Assembly: GCF_041435435.1 (NCBI RefSeq)
Contig: NZ_CP108494.1
Span: forward strand, 1,550,001-1,614,000
DNA: 64,000 nucleotides
Origin: Streptomyces sp. NBC_01241
GTDB lineage: Bacteria > Actinomycetota > Actinomycetes > Streptomycetales > Streptomycetaceae
Direction of reading: 5' to 3'
Both the position numbers and the translations under genes were made by a program. The notes beneath the pieces are model-generated. The model ran no database searches and was not told the origin of the DNA. It was given only the letters and a program-made list of their open reading frames with translations. This document shows positions 1 to 8,176 of this stretch, one piece after another. Within the stretch, counting starts at the first letter, position 1, and every line of letters starts with the position of its first letter.

Positions 1-71
1 GAAAAGTGCCTCTTTCGGTGGTGAGGGTGGTGCGCCCGGACAAGGAGTTCGGGCTTGAGGGGGAGAAAGTC

Positions 72-743
72 TCAGGTGGTGGTGCGGCCCCGGCGGGCCA
101 GCAGGCGTACCGCCGCGTCGCCGATCAGCTGGATCACGGTCACGATGACGATGAGCAGCGCGACGGTGATGAGCATGAACTGGTTGTCGAAGCGCTGGAA
201 TCCGTAGGTGACGGCCTTGGAGCCGAGCCCTTCGCCGCCTACCGCGCCGGCCATCGCGGAGTAGCCGATGAGCACGATGACGGTGGTGGTGACGCCGGAG
301 ACGAGCGAGGGCAGTGCCTGCGGGAGCAGTACCTTGCGGACGATCGTGGGGATGGATCCGCCCATCGACTGGACGGCCTCGACGAGCCCGTGGTCGACCT
401 CGCGGACGGCCGTCTCGACGAGCCGTGCGAAGAACGGGATGGCGCCGACGGCCAGCGGCACGATCATCGCGGTCGGGCCGATGAAGGTGCCGACGACCCA
501 GGTGGTGAAGGGGATCAGAGCGATCAGCAGGATGATGAACGGCAGCGACCGGCCGATGTTCACGATCACTCCGATGATCTTGTTCACCGGAGTGTTCTGG
601 AGCAGCCCGCCCTTGTCGGTGAGAACCAGCAGGACACCGAGCGGCAGCCCCACGAGAACGGTGACGACCGCGGACCAGAGCACCATGTAGAGGGTGTCGA
701 CGGTTCCCTGGGTGAGCAGCGGCTGCATTTCGGACCAGGTCAC
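72..743 (-). CDS. metI: Methionine ABC transporter permease MetI
   Basis: Integral-membrane subunit of the D/L-methionine importer. The 223 residues are almost entirely hydrophobic helices (about five membrane spans) and carry the binding-protein-dependent permease loop near residues 130-150 (VQSMGGS...LLPQALPSLVSG), the coupling site for the ATPase. Length and sequence are typical of MetI. The start is GTG, and its bases overlap the TGA stop of metN (GTGA), so the two genes should be translationally coupled. Sequence left of this gene (1-71) contains only a spacer with a purine-rich AAAGAGG site on the minus strand. This suggests that the binding-protein gene metQ starts just outside the window. 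Confidence 0.95.
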   Translation of the reverse strand: MTWSEMQPLLTQGTVDTLYMVLWSAVVTVLVGLPLGVLLVLTDKGGLLQNTPVNKIIGVIVNIGRSLPFIILLIALIPFTTWVVGTFIGPTAMIVPLAVGAIPFFARLVETAVREVDHGLVEAVQSMGGSIPTIVRKVLLPQALPSLVSGVTTTVIVLIGYSAMAGAVGGEGLGSKAVTYGFQRFDNQFMLITVALLIVIVTVIQLIGDAAVRLLARRGRTTT

Positions 744-1801
744 TTCGCCACCTCCTTGGTGAGCGGGGCGGGGGTCTGTACGGGGATGGAGGCGGCGTCG
801 TGCTCCACTACCTCGGCCTGCAGGCCCTGCTCGCGCAGGAAGCCGATCGGGACGACGTTCTCCTCGAAGCGGCCGGGCAGTTCGATGCGCATCCGGCCGA
901 TCTGTTTGCCGCCGACGGTGTCCATCGCGGCGCCCAGGATCGAGATGTCGATGTTGTACGTACGGGAGAGCTGCGAGATCAACGGCTGGGTGGCGGCCTC
1001 GCCGTGGAAGGTGACGTCGACGACCGTGCGGTCGGGGCCGGAGGCCGTACCGCCGACGGGGAACAGTTCGTGGGCCAGTTCGGAGCCGGGGGTGGCGAGG
1101 AGTTCGCCGACGGTGCCGGATTCGATGATGCGTCCCCGCTGCATCAGCGCGGCGGAGTCGCAGATCGTCTTGACGACGTCCATCTCGTGCGTGATGAGCA
1201 GGACCGTCAGGCCGAGCTGCTGGTTGAGGTCGCGCAGCAGCTGGAGGATGGAGCGGGTGGTCTCGGGGTCGAGGGCGGAGGTCGCCTCGTCGGAGAGCAG
1301 CACCTTGGGGTCGCCGGCGAGTGCGCGGGCGATGCCGACGCGCTGCTTCTGACCGCCGGAGAGCTGGCCCGGGTAGGACTTGGCCTTGTCGGCGAGGCCG
1401 ACGAGGTCGAGGAGTTCGAGGGCCTTGCGGGCCCGGTCCTTGCCGGATACGCCGAGGATCTCCAGCGGGAGTTCGACGTTGTCCTGGACGGTGCGGGAGG
1501 CCAGCAGGTTGAAGTGCTGGAAGACCATGCCGATGCGGCTGCGTGCCTCGCGCAGTTCCTTGCCGGCCCGGCGGCCCCGGCCGGCGAGTGCGGTGAGGTC
1601 CTGGCCGGCCACGGTGACGGTGCCGGAAGTGGGGCGTTCCAGGAGGTTGACGCAGCGGATGAGGGAGGATTTTCCGGCGCCGCTCTGTCCGATGACGCCG
1701 TACACCTCGCCCTCGCGGACGTGCAGGTCGACGCCGTCCAGGGCGGTGACCTCGCGGTCGCGCGACTGGTAGACCTTCGTGAGGCCCGTAGTGGTGATCA
1801 C
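740..1801 (-). CDS. metN: Methionine ABC transporter ATP-binding protein MetN
   Basis: ATPase that powers methionine uptake with MetI. Visible in order are Walker A (GQSGAGKS, about residue 40), the Q-loop (FQHFNLL), the signature LSGGQ, a Walker B variant (VLLSDEATSALD) and the H-loop (ITHEMD). They are followed by the C-terminal NIL regulatory domain of about 75 residues, which binds methionine in this family. I chose the GTG at 1801, which gives the usual N-terminus VITTTGLTKVY and 353 residues. The reading frame stays open far upstream, with an ATG at 1855, but that extension is arginine-rich and does not resemble the family. The stop overlaps the metI start. Upstream lie a small Cys/Met-rich leader ORF and an inverted repeat. 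Confidence 0.93.
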   Translation of the reverse strand: MITTTGLTKVYQSRDREVTALDGVDLHVREGEVYGVIGQSGAGKSSLIRCVNLLERPTSGTVTVAGQDLTALAGRGRRAGKELREARSRIGMVFQHFNLLASRTVQDNVELPLEILGVSGKDRARKALELLDLVGLADKAKSYPGQLSGGQKQRVGIARALAGDPKVLLSDEATSALDPETTRSILQLLRDLNQQLGLTVLLITHEMDVVKTICDSAALMQRGRIIESGTVGELLATPGSELAHELFPVGGTASGPDRTVVDVTFHGEAATQPLISQLSRTYNIDISILGAAMDTVGGKQIGRMRIELPGRFEENVVPIGFLREQGLQAEVVEHDAASIPVQTPAPLTKEVAK

Positions 1802-2025
1802 AGGGTTTCCGTCACTGTCGAGTGCGCGGCGCGGTGTCCGCCGGGCACGGGGCATTCGTCTGATGAGACTGTCCGGGCGTTTCGATCGGATGTCCCGAGC
1901 GGGGATCTCGGCACGGCTGCGGGCGGCGAAGGGCCGGGCAGCGGCGCTCGGGCAGGCTCGTTCCGCTGGGTGCGGACGGCTCGGGCTCGGTCTCGCTTCG
2001 GGGCGCGAGGATCGGGCGGGGGCCC

Positions 2026-2112
2026 TCAGAGGGTGCGCATTCGACACATACAACGAGCACCGGGCGTCGTGATCGCCTCGGTCGCAAGGATGCGGTCGCT
2101 CGTCGTGGTCAT
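2026..2112 (-). CDS. Candidate Cys/Met leader peptide upstream of metN
   Basis: A 28-codon ORF starting ATG at 2112 and ending in TGA. It lies on the same strand as metN, with about 225 bp between its stop and the metN start. Its last ten residues read ARCMCRMRTL, with two Cys and two Met codons packed into five positions. A GC-rich region able to fold follows the stop. Streptomycetes are known to use short Cys-rich leader peptides ahead of sulfur-metabolism genes. By analogy, slow translation of this run under Cys/Met starvation could control read-through into metNI(Q). The Shine-Dalgarno site is weak, and expression is an inference. Confidence 0.4.
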   Translation of the reverse strand: MTTTSDRILATEAITTPGARCMCRMRTL

Positions 2113-2150
2113 GCGGCAAGTAAATCAGACGTGACGTTCCGCCCTGCCCG

Positions 2151-2171
2151 GCTGTCCGAATAGCGGACAGC
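2151..2171. promoter_or_regulatory. Inverted repeat upstream of the metN leader
   Basis: Perfect 8-bp arms GCTGTCCG and CGGACAGC separated by AATAG, about 40 bp upstream of the leader ORF. Its position fits an operator for the metN transcript. No regulator is identified. Confidence 0.35.
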
Positions 2172-2410
2172 TGTGGATGGTGGCGTGAGACCGTTCGGCC
2201 GGCCGTCGCGATTCTCGTTTCCTTGGCTGTGACCTGCACCGATACCGCGGAGAGGTAGCGGCGACGCATGGTGTCGTCGGCGCGGCGCGGTCGCGTGTTG
2301 TGGTCAAGGCCACGGTCCCGCCCGGGTGCGGACAGCGCCCGGGGTGCGGACAGCGCCCCGGGTGCGGGGGCGCACGCAGGGGGCCGTTTGGTCCGTAATA
2401 CCCTCGCCTC

Positions 2411-2770
2411 ATGCTTGACGCCCTGACGGTCGCGGTCGCCGTGACCGCGCTCGCCCTCACCGCCTGGTGCGGATTGGCCGCTTACCGGGACCAGCCGACC
2501 AAGGACTGGCACTTCATCGGGATGGCCGTGGTCTCGCTGCTGGCGCTGGCCCAGCTGGTGGTGGGCATCGTGCAGCTGTCCCGGGGCGAACGGCCCGAGC
2601 AGGGCATGACGATCTTCATCGCGTATCTGATCGGGTCCTTCCTGGCCGTGCCCGCGGCCGGATTCCTGTCGCTCACCGAGCGGACCCGGTGGGGTTCGGT
2701 GACGGTGGCGGCGGGCGCGGTCGTGCTGGCCGTCCTCGAAGTACGGCTCTACGACATCTGGGGAAACTGA
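2411..2770 (+). CDS. Small integral membrane protein, hypothetical
   Basis: 119 residues with about four hydrophobic helices and short polar loops (YRDQPTKDW, SRGERPEQG). The N-terminus MLDALTVAVAV looks like a membrane anchor. No enzymatic motif is visible. It is followed after 2 bp by another membrane protein, and the pair is probably co-transcribed. Similar pairs are common next to metN in Streptomyces as far as I recall. Function unknown. Confidence 0.75.
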   Translation: MLDALTVAVAVTALALTAWCGLAAYRDQPTKDWHFIGMAVVSLLALAQLVVGIVQLSRGERPEQGMTIFIAYLIGSFLAVPAAGFLSLTERTRWGSVTVAAGAVVLAVLEVRLYDIWGN

Positions 2771-2772
2771 CC

Positions 2773-3207
2773 GTGACCGACACCGATCGCACCCCCGCCG
2801 CCACCGATGAGAAGCGCCCCTTCGACCTCGGTACCGGACCCGGCCGGGTACTGGTCTGGTTCTACGGGGTGTTCACCGTCGCGGCGGCCTCCCGTTCGAT
2901 CGTCCAGATGATCCTGGACTTCGGCAGGGCGCCGCTCGCCTATGTGCTGTCGGCCGTCGCCGCCGTCGTGTACGGGTTCATCACGTACTCGCTGGTGCGT
3001 GGCGGCGAGAGGGCGCGCAGGTCGGCGCTGGTGTGCTGCGCCGCCGAGCTCCTGGGTGTGCTGGTCGTCGGGACCTGGACGATGGTGGAGCCCTCGGCGT
3101 TCGCCGACGCCACGGTCTGGTCCGACTTCGGCATGGGCTATCTGTTCATCCCGATGATCCTGCCGATCACCGGGATGATGTGGCTGCGCCGCGCGAAGAA
3201 CGCGTAG
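2773..3207 (+). CDS. Small integral membrane protein, hypothetical
   Basis: 144 residues, GTG start 2 bp after the stop of the preceding membrane gene, so the two form an operon. A polar N-terminal segment (TDTDRTPAATDEKRPFDLG) precedes about four hydrophobic segments and a positively charged C-terminus (WLRRAKNA). No motif identifies a function. Tight spacing suggests it works with, or is regulated with, its neighbour. Confidence 0.75.
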   Translation: MTDTDRTPAATDEKRPFDLGTGPGRVLVWFYGVFTVAAASRSIVQMILDFGRAPLAYVLSAVAAVVYGFITYSLVRGGERARRSALVCCAAELLGVLVVGTWTMVEPSAFADATVWSDFGMGYLFIPMILPITGMMWLRRAKNA

Positions 3208-3244
3208 GACGGGCGCGGGACGGACGGCGTACGCGTAACCGGCG

Positions 3245-3748
3245 CTACGCGCTCGCGACGTAGACGGGCGCGGTCGCGTCCTTCTCCAGCAGGATCATCC
3301 GGACGCCGTCCTGGCTCATCTCGTTGCCCACGGGGGCGTAGCCGGCCCGTCGGTAGAGGCGCAGGTTGCCCTCGCTGCGATGCCCGGTGTGCAGCCGGAA
3401 GCGGGTGGCCGACCGCTCGTCGGCGAGTCCCGACTCCGCGGCCCGCAGCAGCCGGGCACCGAGGCCGTGCCCCTGGAGCCGCGGGTGGACGCAGAGCCTG
3501 CCGATCTGCCCGGCGCCGTCCTGATCGATGGATCCGCGGACCGCACCGACGACTTCGTCACCCAGCCGCGCGACGAACACCAGATGCGTGGCGATCTCGG
3601 CGCGCACCGAATCGAGCGTCTGGACCAGCGGGTCGATCCGGTAGTTCCCGTACAGCTCCGCCTCGGTCTGGAAACAGAGGTACTGAAGTTTCAAGATCTC
3701 TTCGGCATCCTGTGCCGTCGCCGCCGAGATGATCACACTCATGCCCAT
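3245..3748 (-). CDS. GNAT family N-acetyltransferase
   Basis: 167 residues with the GNAT fold. The acetyl-CoA-binding motif A is visible as RLCVHPRLQGHGLGARLL (R/Q-x-x-G-x-G/A form), preceded by the beta strand VFVARLGDEVVGAVRG. The C-terminal LRLYRRAGY segment is typical of motif B. The substrate cannot be told. Two in-frame ATGs (3748 and 3742) are possible starts. It is convergent with the membrane-protein pair and lies just downstream of the sigma-factor gene on the same strand. Confidence 0.85.
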   Translation of the reverse strand: MGMSVIISAATAQDAEEILKLQYLCFQTEAELYGNYRIDPLVQTLDSVRAEIATHLVFVARLGDEVVGAVRGSIDQDGAGQIGRLCVHPRLQGHGLGARLLRAAESGLADERSATRFRLHTGHRSEGNLRLYRRAGYAPVGNEMSQDGVRMILLEKDATAPVYVASA

Positions 3749-3784
3749 GTGCGCATGCCTCCGCCCACCTGATCCACCGGTTGT

Positions 3785-4351
3785 CTAACGCTCCATTCCC
3801 CGCGGTTCAGGAGCGGCAACCTCCGCCGCGAGCATTCTGCGCAGACATCCAAGGCATCGGGAACGGACCGGGCCCAAACTCCCCTGTGACATACCCAACT
3901 TCCCTGCGATTTCCCGGTAGGTGGGGTCACCTGGCGCCAGCATCGCCGCCAGCAGCCGGGGGCAGCGGCCGGGCAGCCGGTCCACCGCGGCGTGCAGCGC
4001 CCGGCGTTCGTCGGCACCGACGGCGATCCGTTCGGGGCAGCCGGCCGGGTCCGCGGAGGTCTCGTCGCGGTAGGGGCGTTCGTGCAGGGCGGTGCGGCGG
4101 GCCCTGCGGGCCTCCGCCCGTACGGCGTTGCGCACCCAGCGCGCCGGATCCGGCGGCGGCCCGTCCAGCGCGAGCCGCTCCAGCAGCCTCAGCCAGACGG
4201 CCTGTTCGAGGTCGGCGGGTTCGATCGCCGCGCCCGTCGCCGAGGCTGCCGCCTCGGCCGTGGCCTCGGCGCTCACCAGCGGATGGAGGGTGCGGACGAC
4301 GGCCGCGGAGGCGGCTTCGGTCCCTGCGGGGACATGATCGAGAAGCGTCAT
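3785..4351 (-). CDS. RNA polymerase sigma factor, ECF-like
   Basis: 188 residues. The C-terminal half has a sigma region 4-like helix-turn-helix (YREIAGKLGMSQGSLGPVRSRCLGCLRRML). The region before it (LEQAVWLRLLERLAL...WVRNAVRAEARRARR) resembles region 2 of short ECF-type factors. The ATG at 4351 gives MTLLDHVPAG; the ORF is open further upstream, but that part lies over the terminator of the neighbouring gene. No anti-sigma gene is adjacent. Streptomyces have many such factors, and the regulon is unknown. Confidence 0.8.
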   Translation of the reverse strand: MTLLDHVPAGTEAASAAVVRTLHPLVSAEATAEAAASATGAAIEPADLEQAVWLRLLERLALDGPPPDPARWVRNAVRAEARRARRTALHERPYRDETSADPAGCPERIAVGADERRALHAAVDRLPGRCPRLLAAMLAPGDPTYREIAGKLGMSQGSLGPVRSRCLGCLRRMLAAEVAAPEPRGMER

Positions 4352-4402
4352 GCCCCGGCCAACGCACCGTACCGGCGGCCGGTTGCCGTACCCGGCGAGC
4401 AC

Positions 4403-4432
4403 CACCCGACCGGGGCACGCCCCGGCCGGGTG
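4403..4432 (-). terminator. Hairpin after the glycerophosphodiesterase gene
   Basis: 13-bp arms with one mismatch (CACCCGACCGGGG and CCCCGGCCGGGTG) around a 4-base loop, 12 bp past the stop of the gene at 4445. It lacks a clear U run, as is usual in Streptomyces. Confidence 0.6.
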
Positions 4433-4444
4433 CTGACGCCGGTC

Positions 4445-5623
4445 TCACTTCGCGGCGAAGTCCGCCGCGGCGAGGAGAGCGGTGTCCGGGTTGTCGGAGA
4501 AGATCCCGTCGATACCCGTCGCGAAGTACGCCTGGAACGCGCCGAAGGCGTCACCGTACGCGGTGGGGTCCGTGCCGCGCCGGAAGTCGGCGGGCAGGAA
4601 GGTGTTCTCGTTGCGCAGGGTGTACGGGTGCAGGACCAGGCCCTGGGCGTGCGCATCCGTCACGAGGGTGGTGGGTGCGGTGAGGTGCCCCGAGGCGTCC
4701 TTGGGGATGATCAGGTCCAGGGTGGGTCCGATGCCCTGGGCGAAGGAGGCCATCCACTTCAGGCCCTCGGGCTTCACCAGGTCGGCCACGGTGCGCGGAT
4801 CGCCGGACGTGACGAAATCCCAGGGGCGCTCGCCCGCGCCGGAGAGCAGGACGACGCGCGGGGTGGCGACGAGTCCGGCCAGGCGCTGGATGCTGCCGGG
4901 CTCGAAGGACTGGAGGATGAGCGGCGACTGCACGCGGTGGCGGTTGTAGCGGCGCAGCAGCTTGGCGAGGGGCTCTTCGAGGCCGAGGCCCAGGCCCCGG
5001 AAGTAGGTGGGGTGCTTGGTCTCGACGTACAGCCAGACCGGCTTGCCGCGCCTGCGGCCCTCACGGTCGGCCCAGCGCAGCACCTCTTCGAAGGTGGGGA
5101 TCTCCCAGCGGCCGTCGTAGAGCGTGTTCTTCTGACGGGTGCCGGGGATGCGTTCCGTGGCCCGCAGTGTCTTCAGTTCTGCGAGGGTGAAGTCCTCGGT
5201 GAACCAGCCGGTGAGCGAGACCCCGTCGACCTTCTTCGTGGTCTTGCGGCTCGCGAACTCGGGGTGGGCGCCGACGTCGGTGGTCGCGGTGATGTCGTTC
5301 TCGTGACGGCAGACGAGGTGGCCGTCCTTGGTCGGCACCAGGTCCTGCTCGATGATGTGCGCCCCCATGTCGAGGGCCAGCTGGTAGGAGCCGAGGGTGT
5401 GCTCGGGCCGGTAGCCGCTGGTGCCGCGGTGCCCGATGACGGTGGGCACCGGCAGATCGAGGCGGAAGCCGTGGCCGCCCGGCCGTCCGGCGGTGTTCCC
5501 GGCCGCGTTCCCGGCGGCGTCGGCCGGGCCGCCGGCCAGTCCGAGGGCGGCCGTGCCCAGTACGGCGGCCCCCGCACCGAGCAGGGTTCTGCGGCCGGGA
5601 CCTGCCTGCGCGCGCTCTGTCAT
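4445..5623 (-). CDS. Tat-exported glycerophosphodiester phosphodiesterase
   Basis: 392 codons. Hydrolyses glycerophosphodiesters to sn-glycerol 3-phosphate and an alcohol, supplying phosphate and glycerol outside the cell. The N-terminus has a twin-arginine signal (GRRTLLGAGAAVLGTAAL then ADAA), so it is probably exported folded. GDPD hallmarks are HRGTSGYRPEHT near residue 80, the metal-binding pair EQDLVPTKDGHLVCRHE, and a C-terminal SDNPDT. The ATG at 5623 has a GAGGAG Shine-Dalgarno site 6 bp upstream, which decides the start over the longer open frame. Length and motifs fit the GlpQ-like periplasmic type rather than the cytoplasmic UgpQ type. Confidence 0.9.
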   Translation of the reverse strand: MTERAQAGPGRRTLLGAGAAVLGTAALGLAGGPADAAGNAAGNTAGRPGGHGFRLDLPVPTVIGHRGTSGYRPEHTLGSYQLALDMGAHIIEQDLVPTKDGHLVCRHENDITATTDVGAHPEFASRKTTKKVDGVSLTGWFTEDFTLAELKTLRATERIPGTRQKNTLYDGRWEIPTFEEVLRWADREGRRRGKPVWLYVETKHPTYFRGLGLGLEEPLAKLLRRYNRHRVQSPLILQSFEPGSIQRLAGLVATPRVVLLSGAGERPWDFVTSGDPRTVADLVKPEGLKWMASFAQGIGPTLDLIIPKDASGHLTAPTTLVTDAHAQGLVLHPYTLRNENTFLPADFRRGTDPTAYGDAFGAFQAYFATGIDGIFSDNPDTALLAAADFAAK

Positions 5624-5857
5624 GAATGCTCCTCGCGTGTGATGTCTCGCACCTGTCGGACGCCGCCCGAGCGTAGGCAGTCGTACCGTCGGGGGAGCAG
5701 CTCCTGGACGAACATGGCGGAAACACGCGTCAACACTGCGTATCCACTCGGTGAACCCGATGTGCGGTGAGCGAGTACCCGCGAGTATCGTCCTCACCTG
5801 CATGGACCGTCACGATCCCGCGCCCCGGCCGGCCCGGCCACTACACCGGAGGAACCG

Positions 5858-6529
5858 TTGTCCCGACACGCACTCATCAAGGCAGTGCTCGGACCGATCT
5901 TGCGCCTGATGTTCCGCCCCCAGGTGGAGGGCGTGGAGAACATCCCCGGGGACGGTCCGGTGATCCTCGCGGGCAATCATCTGACGTTCATCGACTCGAT
6001 GATCATGCCGATCTGCTGCGACCGGCCGGTGTACTACATCGGCAAGGACGAGTACGTGACGGGCAAGGGGCTCAAGGGCCGGGCGATGGCCTGGTTCTTC
6101 ACGGGCTGCGGCATGATCCCGGTGGACCGAGACGGCGGGCGCGGCGGTGTCGCGGCGCTGATGACGGGCCGTCGGGTGCTGGAGGAGGGCAAGGCCTTCG
6201 CCATCTACCCGGAGGGCACCCGCTCCCCCGACGGCCGTCTCTACCGGGGCCGTACGGGCATCGCCCGGCTGACGCTGATGACCGGCGCGCCGGTGGTGCC
6301 GTTCGCGATGATCGGCACGGACAAACTGCAGCCCGGTGGTACCGGTCTGCCCCGCCCCGGCAAGGTGACGGTCCGCTTCGGTGAGCCGATGGAGTTCTCC
6401 CGCTACGAGGGCATGGACCGCGACCGCTATGTGCTGCGGGCGGTCACCGACTCCGTGATGGCCGAAGTGATGCGGCTGTCGGGTCAGGAGTACGTCGACA
6501 TGTACGCCACGAAGGCGAAGGCCGCGTGA
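5858..6529 (+). CDS. 1-acyl-sn-glycerol-3-phosphate acyltransferase-like (PlsC family)
   Basis: 223 residues. Transfers an acyl chain to lysophosphatidic acid or a related lysophospholipid at the membrane. The catalytic NHx4D motif is NHLTFID, and the acceptor-binding motif is YPEGTRSPDG. Further blocks IPVDRDGG and GAPVVPFAMIG are as in the family. The start is TTG, placed 5 bp after a GGAGGA site. A strong hairpin follows. Streptomyces carry several PlsC paralogues, so the exact acceptor is uncertain. Confidence 0.9.
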   Translation: MSRHALIKAVLGPILRLMFRPQVEGVENIPGDGPVILAGNHLTFIDSMIMPICCDRPVYYIGKDEYVTGKGLKGRAMAWFFTGCGMIPVDRDGGRGGVAALMTGRRVLEEGKAFAIYPEGTRSPDGRLYRGRTGIARLTLMTGAPVVPFAMIGTDKLQPGGTGLPRPGKVTVRFGEPMEFSRYEGMDRDRYVLRAVTDSVMAEVMRLSGQEYVDMYATKAKAA

Positions 6530-6557
6530 GCTGACGCACGGCGCAGGTTACGCGGAT

Positions 6558-6588
6558 GGGCCCGTACCCCGGTTGGCGGTACGGGCCC
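6558..6588. terminator. Bidirectional terminator between the acyltransferase and the exporter
   Basis: Perfect 11-bp arms GGGCCCGTACC and GGTACGGGCCC, 9-base loop, followed by TTTCT on the plus strand. It lies between convergent genes. Confidence 0.8.
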
Positions 6589-6631
6589 TTTCTCATGTCG
6601 TCCCGGCCCGTACGGGCCGGGACGCGGGCGG

Positions 6632-8176
6632 CTACTGGTGGACGATGCCCTCCTCCAGCTTCTGACCGCGCAACAGGAACCAGGCGGTGACGGCCGTCGC
6701 CAGCAGGACCGCCGCGCCGGCTCCCGCGGCGAGCCGCAGCCCGTCGACGAACGACTCCTGTGCGGCGGAGACCAGCGCGCTCGCCTGGTGCGCCGGAAGG
6801 CCGTGGGCCGCTTCGACGGCGCCGCCCAGCGATTCGTGGGCCGCCGCGGCGTTGGCGGACGGGACGCCCTTCGGGGTGGCGAAGTCCTGGTAGACGCCGG
6901 TGACGATGGAACCGAGCAGCGCGATACCGAGGGCCGCGCCGAGTTCGTACGCCGTCTCGGAGACCGCGGCCGCGGAGCCCGCCTGCTCCTTCGGGACGCT
7001 GGAGAGGATCACATCGGAGGTGACGGTGAAGGCGAGGCCCGCACCGACGCCGACGACCAGCAGCACCGCGCCGATCAGCGGGTAGGCGGTCTCCTTGTGG
7101 ATCAGGGTGACCACGGCGAGCGCCAGGCCGATCGCCCCGAGACCGCCGGACACCACCGACCGTACGGAGTAGCGGCGGGCCGCCACACCGGCGAGCAGTC
7201 CCGCGGTCACCGCGCCGATGGCCGCGGGCAGCTCGGCAAGCCCTGCCTCCAACGGCCCGCGCCCCTGGACCAGCTGCAGGAACTGGGAGAGGAAGAAGAC
7301 CAGTCCGGACAGGCCGAGGATGGTCAGCAGATCGGCGAGGACCGCACCCGAGAAGCCCCGGTGGTGGAAGAGCCGCATGTCCAGCAGGGGCGCGGGGAGC
7401 GTGAGTTGTCTGCGGACGAACCAGCGGAGCGCGGCCAGGCCGCCGAGGCCCGCGACGGCGACCGCCCAGCTCATCCCGTGCGCGGCCAGCTCCTTGACGG
7501 CGTATACGACGCCGATCATGCCGACGAGGGAGAGCGCCACGCTGCCCAGGTCCCAGGGGCCCGGCACCGGATTCTTCGACTCGGGGATCATCTTGACGCC
7601 GACGACCACCAGGACGGCCATGACGGGCAGGTTGATCAGGAAGACCGAACCCCACCAGAAGTGTTCCAGGAGGAATCCGCCGACGACGGGGCCGACGGCC
7701 GCGCCCGCCGAGGCCATGGCGCCCCAGATGCCGATGGCGAGGCTGCGCTCGCGCGGATCGTGGAAGAGATTGCGGATCAGGGCGAGCGTGGACGGCATCA
7801 GGGTGGCGCCCGCGACACCGAGCAGCGCCCGCGCCAGGATCATCATCTCGGGGGTGCTCGCGTACGCGTTGAGCACGGAGACCGCGCCGAAGGCGACGGC
7901 GCCGCTCAGCAGCAGCTTCTTGCGGCCGATGCGGTCGCCGAGGCTGCCCATGGAGACCAGGAGCCCGGCGATGACGAAGGAGTAGACGTCACCGATCCAG
8001 AGCAGCTGGGTACCGGACGGCTTGAGGTCCTCGGTGAGGAAGGGGGTGGCGAGGCCGAGGACCGTGGCGTCCACGGCCACGAGCAACACGGCGAGAACGA
8101 GGACGGCCAGGGCGATCCACCGCCCCGGTCGGCGCAGCTCTTCGGCGGCTTCCGCGTGCTGTTCGAGACTGCTCAT
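6632..8176 (-). CDS. MFS drug:H+ antiporter, DHA2 (14-helix) family
   Basis: 514 residues with about 14 membrane helices. Motif A (GSLGDRIGRKKLLL) follows helix 2 and motif C (GAAVGPVVGGF) is in helix 5; motif C is diagnostic for exporters. D41 in helix 1 (AVDATVLG) is also typical of QacA/SmvA-type multidrug antiporters. The ATG overlaps the stop of the upstream TetR gene (ATGA), so the two form a coupled regulator-exporter operon. It probably exports a toxic cationic compound or antibiotic; the substrate is not deducible. Confidence 0.92.
   Translation of the reverse strand: MSSLEQHAEAAEELRRPGRWIALAVLVLAVLLVAVDATVLGLATPFLTEDLKPSGTQLLWIGDVYSFVIAGLLVSMGSLGDRIGRKKLLLSGAVAFGAVSVLNAYASTPEMMILARALLGVAGATLMPSTLALIRNLFHDPRERSLAIGIWGAMASAGAAVGPVVGGFLLEHFWWGSVFLINLPVMAVLVVVGVKMIPESKNPVPGPWDLGSVALSLVGMIGVVYAVKELAAHGMSWAVAVAGLGGLAALRWFVRRQLTLPAPLLDMRLFHHRGFSGAVLADLLTILGLSGLVFFLSQFLQLVQGRGPLEAGLAELPAAIGAVTAGLLAGVAARRYSVRSVVSGGLGAIGLALAVVTLIHKETAYPLIGAVLLVVGVGAGLAFTVTSDVILSSVPKEQAGSAAAVSETAYELGAALGIALLGSIVTGVYQDFATPKGVPSANAAAAHESLGGAVEAAHGLPAHQASALVSAAQESFVDGLRLAAGAGAAVLLATAVTAWFLLRGQKLEEGIVHQ

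Larger units (their letters stand above)
1802..2410. other. Intergenic region between metN and a divergent membrane gene
   Basis: About 600 bp without a conventional gene. It holds the leader ORF (2026-2112), the inverted repeat (2151-2171) and an 18-bp direct repeat present two and a half times (2324-2368, unit GGGTGCGGACAGCGCCC plus one base). I looked for the conserved core of SAM riboswitches and did not see it. Confidence 0.5.

Noticed and set aside
6-1352. Long plus-strand open frame antisense to metI/metN
   Set aside because: High-GC DNA gives long shadow frames; its product is low-complexity (Asp/Gly/Arg) and opposite to two certain genes.
1802-2410. SAM riboswitch upstream of metN
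   Set aside because: I looked for the conserved cores of the SAM classes and saw none; a covariance search (Infernal) would be decisive.
1801-2512. N-terminal extension of MetN to 590 residues
   Set aside because: The extension is Arg/Pro-rich, unlike any MetN, and would cover the leader and regulatory region.
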